This document shows, in pieces, positions 35,142 through 44,038 of a DNA stretch of 64,000 bases. The first letter of the stretch is position 1, and each line of letters starts with the position of its first letter. Below the pieces are notes generated by a model that saw nothing but the letters and a program-made list of their open reading frames with translations, was not told where the DNA came from and did no database searches. Position numbers and translations under genes: made by a program. The stretch comes from an uncultured Prevotellaceae bacterium. Lineage in GTDB: Bacteria; Bacteroidota; Bacteroidia; Bacteroidales; Bacteroidaceae. The stretch is from the NCBI GenBank assembly GCA_900316445.1, contig ONCZ01000009.1, positions 1 to 64,000 of the forward strand, given 5' to 3'.

Positions 35142-36339
35142 GAAATACTACCTCATCGTCGGCGAAGCCTCTGGCGACCTCCACGCATCCCACCTGATGC
35201 GCTCGTTGAAGGAAATTGACAACGAGGCTGACTTCCGTTTCTTCGGCGGCGACCTGATGACGGCCGTCGGCGGCACACGCGTCCGCCATTATCGCGACTT
35301 GGCCTATATGGGCTTGATCCCCGTGCTGCTGCACCTTCCGACCATCCTGAAGAATATGAAGTTCTGCAAGCAGGATATCCAGTCTTGGCAGCCTGACTGC
35401 GTTATTCTGGTGGACTATCCTGGCTTCAACCTGAAGATTGCCGAATATGTAAAATCGCGGACAAACATCCCCGTCTATTACTACATCTCCCCGAAGATCT
35501 GGGCTTGGAAGGAGCACCGCATCAAGAACATCCGTCGCGATGTCGATGAACTCTTCTCCATCCTGCCCTTCGAGGTGGATTTCTTCGAGAAGAAGCACCA
35601 TTATCCCATCCACTACGTGGGTAATCCCACGGCAGCAGAAGTGAGGGAGTTCTTGAGGAGTGAGGAGTGTGGAGTGAGGAGTGAGAATACTCCTGCTGCA
35701 GGTCCTGCTTCTGACAAATCTCCCTCCTCCCTCCTCCCACCACGCTCCTCGAAAAAAATCATCGCCCTCCTCGCTGGTTCCCGCCGTCAGGAGATCAAAG
35801 ACAACCTCCCCGCTATGATCGAGGCCGTTTCGCCCTATATGAACGACTATCGTGTCATCCTCGCCGGAGCCCCGGGCATCGACGCCGACTATTACGCCAC
35901 CTTCGTCAAAGGGAGTGGGGTAGAGGTGGTCTATAACGAGACCTATCCGCTGCTGGCAAAGGCCCACGCCGCCCTCGTCACCAGTGGCACCGCCACCCTC
36001 GAGACGGCCCTCTTCAATGTGCCGCAGGTGGTCTGCTACAAACTCCCCCTGCCCAAAATCGCCCGCATCGTGCGCCGTTATCTCATCAAGGTGCCCTACA
36101 TCTCGCTCGTCAACCTCATTGCCGACCGCGAGGTGGTCACCGAACTCCTGGCAGACACCTTCACCGTCGGCCATATCCGTCACGAACTGGAGCGCATCCT
36201 CTCTGGTCCCGACCGCGACCGTATGCTCGAAGGCTACGCCGACGTCTCCCGCCGCCTCGGTGACCAGTGCGCCCCCGACAACGCCGCCAAGCTTATATAT
36301 AGCTACTGTGCGCAGCCAAAAAATTCGTGTAATTCGTGA
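35140..36339 (+). CDS. lpxB: Lipid-A-disaccharide synthase with in-frame repeat insertion
   Basis: A 399-residue glycosyltransferase of lipid A synthesis, joining UDP-diacylglucosamine and lipid X. Family motifs: LIVGEASGDLHASHL at the N-terminus, ISPKIWAWKEHRIKNI, ALLAGSRRQEIKDNLP and VTSGTATLETALFNVP. Between HYVGNPTAAEV and KIIALLAGSRR lies about 32 extra residues (about 172-204, SEECGVRSENTPAAG..SSLLPPRSS) encoded by a paired repeat element. The site is a linker between the two Rossmann halves, so activity is probably kept. Downstream of surE. Confidence 0.93.
   Translation: MKYYLIVGEASGDLHASHLMRSLKEIDNEADFRFFGGDLMTAVGGTRVRHYRDLAYMGLIPVLLHLPTILKNMKFCKQDIQSWQPDCVILVDYPGFNLKIAEYVKSRTNIPVYYYISPKIWAWKEHRIKNIRRDVDELFSILPFEVDFFEKKHHYPIHYVGNPTAAEVREFLRSEECGVRSENTPAAGPASDKSPSSLLPPRSSKKIIALLAGSRRQEIKDNLPAMIEAVSPYMNDYRVILAGAPGIDADYYATFVKGSGVEVVYNETYPLLAKAHAALVTSGTATLETALFNVPQVVCYKLPLPKIARIVRRYLIKVPYISLVNLIADREVVTELLADTFTVGHIRHELERILSGPDRDRMLEGYADVSRRLGDQCAPDNAAKLIYSYCAQPKNSCNS
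35655..35750 (+). repeat. Paired heptamer element inside lpxB
   Basis: The left arm (35655-35688) is four GAGGAGT heptamers plus GAGAAT; the right arm (35718-35750) is an imperfect inverted copy rich in CTCC. The spacer is 29 nt, and the total of 96 nt equals 32 codons. Each heptamer junction carries TGA except at 35668-35670, where it is TGT; this is the only position where TGA would be in the lpxB frame. Confidence 0.8.
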
Positions 36340-36351
36340 AATTCGTTGTCG

Positions 36352-36447
36352 ATGAAAAAGATTTTAGTTTTTGCCCTGATGGCTGTAGCAGCCCTCACGG
36401 CCAGCGCCCAGAACAATCCCACCGTCGCCCTGAAGTGGAATTTCTAA
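36352..36447 (+). CDS. Possible 31-residue remnant of a secreted protein
   Basis: An ATG 13 nt after lpxB opens [20 protein letters not shown], a textbook signal peptide, but the frame stops 11 residues later ([11 protein letters not shown]). It overlaps the end of the convergent fhs gene by 4 nt. Either a truncated secreted-protein gene or a tiny exported peptide. Confidence 0.5.
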   Translation: MKKILVFALMAVAALTASAQNNPTVALKWNF

Positions 36448-38123
36448 GATAGACCCTCGATTTCTCCATTCACGATGGTGATGCGCTCCGCCTGCGGACT
36501 CTTAGGCAGTCCCGGCATACGGAGCATATCACCCGCGATGGCCACGATCATCTCCGAGCCGCAGTTCAGGATCACGTCGCGGATGCGGATGGTAAATCCC
36601 TCGGGCGAACCATAACGGGTCGAGTCCGCTGAGAATGAGAACTGCGTCTTGGCGATGCAGACGGGATAGTGGGCGATGGCGCCGTCGTCATCGGTAAACG
36701 ATTTGCGCAGCGATTCCAGTTTCTTCGTCACCGTCTTGCCGTATTCCACGGCCGATGCGCCGTAGATACTCTTGCACACCTTCTCTATCTTGTCCTCCAG
36801 ACGGTCTGTCTCCTTATAGGTAAAGCGGATGGGCAGGGGCTGCTGCTTGTCGATCGTCTCAACCACGGTCTGCGCCAGTTCGATGGCACCCTCGCCACCC
36901 TTCAGGAAGGCTTCGTTCACAGCAAAGCCCACCTCCAAGTCCTCACAGTTCTTGCGCACGATCTCTATCTCCTCCTCCAGATCCGTATCGTGGCGGTTCA
37001 GCGTCACTACCACCGGCTGTCCGAAACCCTGCATATTACGGATGTGGCGGTTCAGGTTCTTCAGGCCCTCGGTCAGTCCCTTGGCGTTCGGTTCCTTGAT
37101 GTGATCGAGATCCACGCCTCCGTGCATCTTCAGACCCTGCGTAGTGGCTACGATGACCACCAGTCGCGGCAGCAGTCCGGCCTTGCGGCATTTGATGTCG
37201 AAGAACTTCTCTGCGCCGAGGTCTGCACCGAAACCAGCCTCCGTCACCACATAGTCGCTGTAGCTCATAGCCATCTTCGTCGCCACCACGCTCGAACAGC
37301 CGTGGGCGATGTTGGCAAACGGTCCGCCGTGGATGAAGGCCGGTGTGTGCTCCGTCGTCTGCACGAGGTTCGGGTTGAGGGCATCTCTGAGCAGTACGGT
37401 GATGGCTCCGGCCACGCCGAGGTCTTTCACCTTAAACAGCTTGCCGTCGGAGGTGACGCCTAAGACGATGTTCTCGATACGGCGCTGCAGGTCTTCCTCG
37501 CTCGTTGCCAGGCAGAGGATGGCCATCAGTTCCGAGGCGGGGGTGATGTCGAAGCCCGTCTCATTCACCACGCCGTCGCCCCTCAGACCTGTCACCACGT
37601 TGCGCAGGCTCCGGTCGTTCACGTCGAGCACGCGCTTCCAGTAGATCTCCCGCAGCGAGAAACCGTCCTTGCGGTGCTGATAGATATAGTTGTCCAGGAG
37701 GGCGCTGATGGTGTTGTGCGCGGAGGTCACCGCGTGGAAGTCGCCCGTGAAGTGCAGGTTGATCTTCTCCATCGGCAGCACCTGGGCATAGCCGCCACCG
37801 GCAGCACCGCCCTTGATGCCGAAGCACGGGCCGAGCGACGGTTCTCTGAGGGCCACCGACGCCTTCTTGCCGATCTTGTTCAGACCCAGTGTCAGGCCGA
37901 TGCTCACGGTGGTCTTGCCGATGCCCGCCTTCGTCGGACTGATGGCCGTCACCAGTATCAGTCGGCTCTTCTTCACTTTTTTCTCATCGATCAGGCTCAC
38001 CGGCACCTTGGCCATATAGCGTCCGTACGGCTCTATCTCTTCAGGGGCGATCCCCAACTGTGTGGCGATCTCGCCAATGGGCAGCAATTCACATTCCCGC
38101 GCAATCTGTATGTCAGTCTTCAT
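36444..38123 (-). CDS. fhs: Formate--tetrahydrofolate ligase
   Basis: A 559-residue enzyme making 10-formyl-THF from formate, ATP and THF. The P-loop region [18 protein letters not shown] (about 60-77) differs slightly from the usual TPTPAGEGKTT. Other marks are [36 protein letters not shown] and [12 protein letters not shown]. The length is normal. It has its own promoter and converges on lpxB. Confidence 0.96.
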   Translation of the reverse strand: MKTDIQIARECELLPIGEIATQLGIAPEEIEPYGRYMAKVPVSLIDEKKVKKSRLILVTAISPTKAGIGKTTVSIGLTLGLNKIGKKASVALREPSLGPCFGIKGGAAGGGYAQVLPMEKINLHFTGDFHAVTSAHNTISALLDNYIYQHRKDGFSLREIYWKRVLDVNDRSLRNVVTGLRGDGVVNETGFDITPASELMAILCLATSEEDLQRRIENIVLGVTSDGKLFKVKDLGVAGAITVLLRDALNPNLVQTTEHTPAFIHGGPFANIAHGCSSVVATKMAMSYSDYVVTEAGFGADLGAEKFFDIKCRKAGLLPRLVVIVATTQGLKMHGGVDLDHIKEPNAKGLTEGLKNLNRHIRNMQGFGQPVVVTLNRHDTDLEEEIEIVRKNCEDLEVGFAVNEAFLKGGEGAIELAQTVVETIDKQQPLPIRFTYKETDRLEDKIEKVCKSIYGASAVEYGKTVTKKLESLRKSFTDDDGAIAHYPVCIAKTQFSFSADSTRYGSPEGFTIRIRDVILNCGSEMIVAIAGDMLRMPGLPKSPQAERITIVNGEIEGLS

Positions 38124-38148
38124 CGTTTATAATTTTTAATTGCGGCCA

Positions 38149-38180
38149 CAAAAGTACACATAATTATTGAAACGAACAAG
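38149..38180 (-). promoter_or_regulatory. Promoter of fhs
   Basis: On the minus strand CTTG (38177-38180), 20 nt, TACTTTTG (38149-38156). The ATG at 38123 follows after about 20 nt of leader. Confidence 0.7.
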
Positions 38181-38244
38181 GAAAACGTTGATTATTTGCC
38201 GTTATATAGTGGATACTGGCAGAGAGGTAACTGCTTTGTTTGGA

Positions 38245-39579
38245 TTATACAAACCCTTTGTCCCGCCATTTGCCGGAGCGCCAGCGGCGCATGAGGATGA
38301 TGCCGCGGACATTTTCGTCGAGGGCGAAGCCTATCCACATACCGACAAGGCCGTAGCCGAGCGGGATGCCGATGATGTAACTCACGCCGACGGCAATCGT
38401 CCAGTTGAAGATGATGGCCACGACGACGGGATAGATGGCATCGCCCGTGGTTCGCAAGGTGCTGACGGCGAAGATGTTGGATGTGCGACCGATCTCGAGG
38501 AACCAGTCGATGATGAGCACCCAGACGCCCATCGTGATGATCTCCGGATTGTCGGTGAAGGCGCTGAGAAGGCTTTTGCCTGATATCGCCAGGATGGCAG
38601 AGCCGGTGAGGGTGATGATCATCGACCAGCGGAAGAAGTAGTTGCCCAGGACGTAGGCCGCCTGATAGCGCCGCTGTCCGACGAGATGCCCCACGAGGAT
38701 GTCGCCGCCCTGCGTGATGCTGATGCAGAAGAGATAGACGAACATGATCATGTTGTGGCAGTAGGTACGGGCAGCGAGGGCCTCGTTGCTGATCTGGTTG
38801 ATGAAGAACGTGATGACCACCTGCGACAGGCAGTAGGATATGTTCTCGCTCATGGCGGGGACGCCAATGAGCAGCAGGTTGCGCAGTTCTTGCCAGGGGA
38901 TGGGTCGGAAATAGCGGAGCGGGAATCGCGGGATGTGTACCTTGAAATGGATGGCTGCGAGGAGCAGTGAGGCGATGATGCGGCTCACGGCGGTGGCGAT
39001 GGCGGCACCCTCGACACCGAGTTGCGGACAGCCCCAGTGGCCGAAGATGAGGGCATAGTTGCCGAGGATGTTGAGGACGTTGACGATGCCCGTCACCACC
39101 ATCGGATAGATGACCTTGTCGGCACTCCGCAGCGAGGCGGAGAACGTGAGCGACAGCGCCTGGAAGAACGACAGGGCGCCCGTGAGCCGCAGATACACCA
39201 GTCCGTCGCCCATCAGCTCGGGGCGCAGGCCCATCAGCTGCAGCAGTTCCTCGGCATTGAGGAAGAGCAGGGCGCTGACCGTCATGCTCAGCATCAGGTT
39301 GACCACCAGCGCCATGCCCACCACCTGGACGAGACGTTTGTGGAGTCCGGCGCCGATGTACTGGGAGCAGAGGATGGAGGCACCCATCGAGAAGAACTGA
39401 TAGACGAGGAAGACGAGCGACATCAGCTGGTTGTCGAGGCCCACCGCTGCCACGCTGTTGTCGCTGTAACGGCTGAGCATAACGGTATCGACGGCACCCA
39501 GCATCATCACGAGGGCCATCTCGATGAACACCGGAATGGTGAGCATCCTGAGTTGTCGTTTAAGGGAGCTCTCCTGCAA
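38245..39579 (-). CDS. MATE-family efflux transporter
   Basis: A 444-residue inner-membrane protein with about 12 hydrophobic segments in two halves. The start MQESSLKRQLRMLTIPVFIE and the phrases GAVDTVMLSRYSDNSVAAVG and ASLRSADKVIYPMV match MATE cation antiporters of drugs or metabolites. Substrate cannot be read from sequence. It is divergent from the RND pair across a gap that holds two four-heptamer tracts. Confidence 0.9.
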   Translation of the reverse strand: MQESSLKRQLRMLTIPVFIEMALVMMLGAVDTVMLSRYSDNSVAAVGLDNQLMSLVFLVYQFFSMGASILCSQYIGAGLHKRLVQVVGMALVVNLMLSMTVSALLFLNAEELLQLMGLRPELMGDGLVYLRLTGALSFFQALSLTFSASLRSADKVIYPMVVTGIVNVLNILGNYALIFGHWGCPQLGVEGAAIATAVSRIIASLLLAAIHFKVHIPRFPLRYFRPIPWQELRNLLLIGVPAMSENISYCLSQVVITFFINQISNEALAARTYCHNMIMFVYLFCISITQGGDILVGHLVGQRRYQAAYVLGNYFFRWSMIITLTGSAILAISGKSLLSAFTDNPEIITMGVWVLIIDWFLEIGRTSNIFAVSTLRTTGDAIYPVVVAIIFNWTIAVGVSYIIGIPLGYGLVGMWIGFALDENVRGIILMRRWRSGKWRDKGFV

Positions 39580-39613
39580 AGTCTAATCTTTTAGGGCGCA
39601 AAGGTAGCAATAA

Positions 39614-39647
39614 TTTACGATTTACTATTTACTATTTACGATTTTTT
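39614..39647 (-). repeat. Four-heptamer tract upstream of the MATE gene
   Basis: On the plus strand TTTACGA, two TTTACTA and TTTACGA units are followed by six T (34 nt). The purine-rich strand, with TCGTAAA/TAGTAAA units, reads toward the MATE gene. Confidence 0.7.
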
Positions 39648-39664
39648 GCACGGCGGCTGCAAAT

Positions 39665-39698
39665 TTTTCACTTTTCACTTTTCACTTTTCACTTCTTT
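39665..39698 (-). repeat. Four-heptamer tract overlapping the RND promoter
   Basis: Four exact TTTTCAC heptamers plus TTCTTT (34 nt), in the same orientation as the neighbouring tract. It covers the -33 region of the promoter at 39679-39710, so a change in unit number would move or alter that element. Confidence 0.75.
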
Positions 39699-39710
39699 TT
39701 CGTATCTTTG
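39679..39710 (+). promoter_or_regulatory. Promoter of the RND efflux operon
   Basis: TATCTTTG at 39703-39710 is a strong -7 box. The -33 position (39679-39682, TTTT) falls inside a TTTTCAC tandem tract. The ATG at 39739 lies about 25 nt after the expected start. Confidence 0.65.
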
Positions 39711-39738
39711 CACCCTGAACTAAACAAACCATTGCAGT

Positions 39739-40836
39739 ATGACGAAAAAGAATTGTGCAATCATACTTCTTGCGGCTTCCCTGCTGACTGTGTCATGCGG
39801 AGAGGAGAAGAAAACAGCGCAAGGATCAGCCCAATATCAGACGATGGTGGTGGGGAGCAAGGATATGACGCTCTCCCGGGAATACAGCGCGAGGCTGACT
39901 GGACGGCAGATCGTGGAGGTGCGCCCTCAGGTGTCGGGATGCATCACGCAGATCCTCACCAACGAGGGCGAGACGGTGCGTAAGGGCCAGACGCTCTTCG
40001 TCATCGACCAGGTGCCTTTCCGTGCTGCCTTGGAAGTGGCTGTCGCAGCCCGAAAGAGTGCGGAGGCCAGGCTCGCCACAGCGCGGATGAACTATCAGAA
40101 CGAGCAGACGCTGCAGCAGAACAATGTGGTGGGCGGTGTCAGCGTGGAGACGATGCACAACGCCCTGATGGAGGCTGAGGCCGCTCTGGCACAGGCGAAG
40201 GCACAGGAGGTGAACGCGAGGAATAACCTGAGCTATACGGAGGTGAAGAGTCCGGTGAGCGGCGTGGCGTCGATGATTCCCTGGCACGTGGGGTCGCTCG
40301 TAAGCAGCAGCATCAGTGAGCCGTTGGTCACCGTGGCTGACGACAGCGAGGCATACGCCTATTTCAGCATCACCGAGAATCAGGTGCTCGACCTCGTAGC
40401 GCAGTATGGCTCCGTCGCCGGGTTTATCAGCAAGGCGCCGGCCGTAAAGCTGCGGCTGAGCAACGGCCAGGAATACGGCGAGGCTGGGCGCATCAGTGCC
40501 GTCAGTGGCACCGTCGATACTCAGACGGGTGCTGTGACGCTGCGTGCCACCTTCCCCAACAGCGGCCATGTGCTGCATAATGGCGGTAGCGCGACCATCG
40601 TTGTGCCCACGCACCGCACGAACTGTATCGTGATTCCGCAGGAGGCAACCTATGAACTGCAGAACCGCACGTTTGTCTATCGTGTGGTCGATGGCAAGAC
40701 GAAAGCCACCGCCGTGACGCTCTTCAGACAGAACAATGGGAAAGAGTATATCGTAGACGGCGGCCTCGCTGTCGGTGACACGATCATCGCCGAGGGTGCC
40801 GGACTGCTCAGAGAGGGAATAGAAATCAAGAAATGA
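39739..40836 (+). CDS. RND efflux periplasmic adaptor lipoprotein (AcrA-like)
   Basis: A 365-residue membrane-fusion protein with lipobox LLTVSCGEEK (Cys19). A beta-barrel/lipoyl region (VRPQVSGCITQILTNEGETV), an alpha-hairpin of about residues 90-150, and the second lipoyl half (SYTEVKSPVSGVASMI) are present. It links the inner-membrane pump to an outer-membrane channel. It overlaps the permease start by 4 nt. Confidence 0.92.
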   Translation: MTKKNCAIILLAASLLTVSCGEEKKTAQGSAQYQTMVVGSKDMTLSREYSARLTGRQIVEVRPQVSGCITQILTNEGETVRKGQTLFVIDQVPFRAALEVAVAARKSAEARLATARMNYQNEQTLQQNNVVGGVSVETMHNALMEAEAALAQAKAQEVNARNNLSYTEVKSPVSGVASMIPWHVGSLVSSSISEPLVTVADDSEAYAYFSITENQVLDLVAQYGSVAGFISKAPAVKLRLSNGQEYGEAGRISAVSGTVDTQTGAVTLRATFPNSGHVLHNGGSATIVVPTHRTNCIVIPQEATYELQNRTFVYRVVDGKTKATAVTLFRQNNGKEYIVDGGLAVGDTIIAEGAGLLREGIEIKK

Positions 40837-43800
40837 ACGTAAGAACTTTTATAGACCGTCCGATATTGTCTGGAGTCATTTCGGTGCTGATGGTGCTGGT
40901 GGGCATCATCGGACTGAGCCGTCTGGCCCTGGAGCAGTTCCCAGAGATCGCCCCGCCGACGGTGCGCGTGATGGCCAGCTATACCGGTGCCAACGCCGAG
41001 ACGGTGCAGAAGAGTGTCATCGTGCCGCTCGAGGAGGCCATCAACGGTGTGGAGGGCATGATGTATATGACATCGACGGCCTCGAACAACGGCACTGCCT
41101 CCATCGGCATCTTCTTCCGTCAGGGCACAGACCCCGATATGGCGATGGTGAACGTGCAGAACCGTGCCGCTACCGTACAGGGACGACTGCCGAGTGATGT
41201 GGTGAAGAGTGGTATCACCGTGCGCAAGCGTCAGACATCGAACATCAAGCAGTTGTCGGTCTATAGTCCTGACAGTACGTTCGACCGTTCGTTCCTTGCC
41301 AACTATACGAAGATCAACATCGAGCCGCGCCTGAGCCGTATTCCCGGAGTGGGAGAGGTGAACGTGATGGGTGCCGACTACTCGATGCGCATCTGGCTCG
41401 ACCCGCAGAAGATGGCCCGCTACGGACTGACACCCGCCGACATCAACCAGGTGCTGAGCGAACAGAACGTGGAGGTGGCTACGGGTACACTGGGTGCCGA
41501 GAGCCAGAACACGTTCCAGTATGTGCTGAAATACCGTGGACGCTATGAGGACGAGCAGGGGTATGAGCAGATGGTGGTGCGCTCGCTGCCCAACGGCGAC
41601 GTGTTGCGCATCGGTGACATTGCCCGGGTGGAACTCGGTTCCCAGAACTATAATATCATCGGTGAGACGAATGGCCGTCCCGGTGTGAACATCAGCATCA
41701 ACCAGGTGGCAGGGTCGAACGCCAACGAGATCATTAAGCAGATAGACCGTGAGGTGGAGGAGATCCGCCAGTCGCTGCCTCCAGGCATCACCATCGAGGA
41801 TATCGAGTCGAAGAAAGACTTCCTCGACGCCTCCATCGTCAATGTGGTGGAGACGTTGCTTGAGGCGCTGGTGCTGGTTATTCTCGTGGTGTTCATCTTC
41901 CTGCAGAGTTGGCGGGCCACGATCATCCCTGCCATTGCCATCGTCGTGTCGCTTGTGGCCACGCTGGCGGTGATCTATGCCATCGGCTTCTCGCTGAACA
42001 TGCTGACGCTTTTCGCCCTCGTGCTGGTCATCGGTACGGTGGTGGATGATGCCATCGTGGTGGTAGAGGCGGTGCAGGCCAAACTGGAGAGTGAAGAGTT
42101 AAGAGTGAAGAGTGAAGAATTTCCTTCCGGAGTCCCTACAGGATCTGGTGAGGGTATGGCGGTAGCAAATTCTTCACTCTTCACTCTTCACTCTTCACTT
42201 ACAGAGGCGGCGATGCACGACATTACCTCGGCGCTGATTACGACGACGCTGGTGTTTATGGCCGTCTTTGTGCCTGTCTGCTTCATCAGCGGCGTCACGG
42301 GAACGTTCTATACGCAGTTCGGACTGACGATGGCCATCGCCGTGGGTATCTCACTCTTCAATGCCCTGACGCTCTCACCGGCACTCTGTGCCATTTTGAT
42401 GAGACCGGCTCAAGGCACTCATTCGTCTGGCATCCTCCAGCGCTTCAATGATGGTTTCAACGCCGTCCTCAGCCGTTATCAGCGCGCTGTGGCCGTATTC
42501 ATCCCCCGCCGATGGATAGGTTTAGCACTCGTTGTGCTGGCCGTCGGTGCCCTGGTGTGGATGATGCGCACGACGAAGACGGGTCTGGTGCCCAATGAGG
42601 ATATGGGTACGGTGTTCATCAACGTGCAGGCCTCGCCGGGAAGCAGTCTGCAGCAGACATACCATATATTAAAAGAGGTGGAATCACGTATCGAGGATCT
42701 GCCGCAGTTGCGCATCTATTCGCTCATCGCTGGAAACTCGAACAACTTCGAACAGTCGTCGTCGAACGGTAACTTCACGCTGAAGCTGAAGAAATGGGGC
42801 GAGCGTAAAGGCAAGGGCGACGATGTGCAGAGTATCGTCGATGAGATCTATCGTCGTACGGCTGACATTGCCAACGCCAAGATTCAGGTGAACACGCAGA
42901 ATATGCTGCCGGGCTTCGGACGTATCAACGGTTTTGAGATGCACGTGCAGGATAAGCACGGCGGCACTATACAGGATCTGCTCACGCAAACCAACCGTCT
43001 GATTGCAGCTTTGAACGAGCGTCCGGAGATCAGTCGTGCCTTCACCAACTTCTCGCTGAAATATCCACAGTATCGTGTCGAGGTGGATGCCGCCCTGTGC
43101 AAGCGTCGCGGTGTGTCGCCCAGCGATGTGCTGGCGGCACTCAGTGGCTATGTGGGTGGTTCGTATGTCTCGAACTTGGTGCGATTCACCAAACTCTACC
43201 GTGTGATGGTGCAAGCCTCACCCGAGTACCGTCTCGACACGGAGTCGCTCAACAATATCTTTGTGCGGAACAATCAGGGGGAGATGTCGCCCATCGGACA
43301 GTATATCACGCTGACGCGTATCTATGGCTCGGAGACACTCTCGCGATTCAACCTCTTCCCCTCCATACAGGTGGGTGGTACGGCTGCCGAGGGTTACAGC
43401 AGCGGACAAGCCATCAATGCCATCCGCGAGACGGCCGCAGAAGTGTTGCCGGAAGGCTATGGCTATGAGTTTGGCGGTATGACACGTGAGGAGGCTTCGG
43501 CTCAGAACACTACCGCGCTGGTCTTCATCATCTGTATCATCTTTATTTATCTGATTCTCTGCGCCCTCTACGAGAGTCTGTTTATCCCGATGGCCGTCAT
43601 CCTGAGTGTGCCATTCGGACTGGCGGGCTCGTTCCTCTTTGCCTGGATGTGGGGACTGGAGAACAATATCTATATGCAAACGGGACTGATTATGCTCATC
43701 GGCCTGCTCTCGAAGACCGCCATCCTGCTCACGGAGTATGCTTCTACGCGTCGTCGTCAGGGGATGGGGATTGTTGAGGCTGCCCTCGATGCCGCTGCCG

Positions 43801-44009
43801 TGCGTCTGCGTCCCATCTTGATGACCTCGCTGACGATGGTCTTCGGTCTGCTGCCATTGGCGCTTGCCACAGGTGTGGGTGCCAACGGTAACCGCTCGTT
43901 GGGTGTGGGCGTCATCGGCGGTATGCTCGTCGGCACTGTGGCGCTGCTGTTCATCGTGCCCACCCTCTTTGTCATCTTCCAGAGCATAGAGGAGAAGTTC
44001 AAGAAATAG
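40833..44009 (+). CDS. RND efflux permease (AcrB/HAE1-like) with in-frame repeat insertion
   Basis: A 1058-residue proton-driven multidrug pump. The N-terminus (FIDRPILSGVISVLMVLVG), the TM4 proton-relay region (VIGTVVDDAIVVVEAVQAKL) and the C-terminal half (GLIMLIGLLSKTAILLTEYA) are all typical. After TM4, in the cytoplasmic TM4-TM5 loop, about 37 residues (about 419-456) are encoded by a paired repeat element; family members continue directly from VEAVQ to a TEAA-(M/I)-xEI-type helix. No outer-membrane TolC-like gene follows, so the channel must be encoded elsewhere. Confidence 0.93.
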   Translation: MNVRTFIDRPILSGVISVLMVLVGIIGLSRLALEQFPEIAPPTVRVMASYTGANAETVQKSVIVPLEEAINGVEGMMYMTSTASNNGTASIGIFFRQGTDPDMAMVNVQNRAATVQGRLPSDVVKSGITVRKRQTSNIKQLSVYSPDSTFDRSFLANYTKINIEPRLSRIPGVGEVNVMGADYSMRIWLDPQKMARYGLTPADINQVLSEQNVEVATGTLGAESQNTFQYVLKYRGRYEDEQGYEQMVVRSLPNGDVLRIGDIARVELGSQNYNIIGETNGRPGVNISINQVAGSNANEIIKQIDREVEEIRQSLPPGITIEDIESKKDFLDASIVNVVETLLEALVLVILVVFIFLQSWRATIIPAIAIVVSLVATLAVIYAIGFSLNMLTLFALVLVIGTVVDDAIVVVEAVQAKLESEELRVKSEEFPSGVPTGSGEGMAVANSSLFTLHSSLTEAAMHDITSALITTTLVFMAVFVPVCFISGVTGTFYTQFGLTMAIAVGISLFNALTLSPALCAILMRPAQGTHSSGILQRFNDGFNAVLSRYQRAVAVFIPRRWIGLALVVLAVGALVWMMRTTKTGLVPNEDMGTVFINVQASPGSSLQQTYHILKEVESRIEDLPQLRIYSLIAGNSNNFEQSSSNGNFTLKLKKWGERKGKGDDVQSIVDEIYRRTADIANAKIQVNTQNMLPGFGRINGFEMHVQDKHGGTIQDLLTQTNRLIAALNERPEISRAFTNFSLKYPQYRVEVDAALCKRRGVSPSDVLAALSGYVGGSYVSNLVRFTKLYRVMVQASPEYRLDTESLNNIFVRNNQGEMSPIGQYITLTRIYGSETLSRFNLFPSIQVGGTAAEGYSSGQAINAIRETAAEVLPEGYGYEFGGMTREEASAQNTTALVFIICIIFIYLILCALYESLFIPMAVILSVPFGLAGSFLFAWMWGLENNIYMQTGLIMLIGLLSKTAILLTEYASTRRRQGMGIVEAALDAAAVRLRPILMTSLTMVFGLLPLALATGVGANGNRSLGVGVIGGMLVGTVALLFIVPTLFVIFQSIEEKFKK
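42089..42200 (+). repeat. Paired heptamer element inside the RND permease gene
   Basis: The left arm (42089-42122) is four GAGTGAA-type heptamers plus GAATTT. The right arm (42167-42200) is its inverted copy, matching at 32 of 34 positions. The spacer is 44 nt. Unit 2 of the left arm reads GAGTTAA instead of GAGTGAA. This puts TTA (Leu) at 42099-42101, the only unit whose TGA would lie in the permease frame. Confidence 0.9.
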
Positions 44010-44038
44010 ATTCGGAAAATGTAATAACAACTTAAATA

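Noticed and set aside
35128-36183. 351-codon minus-strand frame opposite lpxB
   Set aside because: Antisense shadow of a conserved enzyme; it includes the complement of the repeat element and has no promoter.
39614-39698. Possible CRISPR-like array
   Set aside because: Units are 7 nt with no spacers, the unit sequence differs between tracts, and no cas genes are present.
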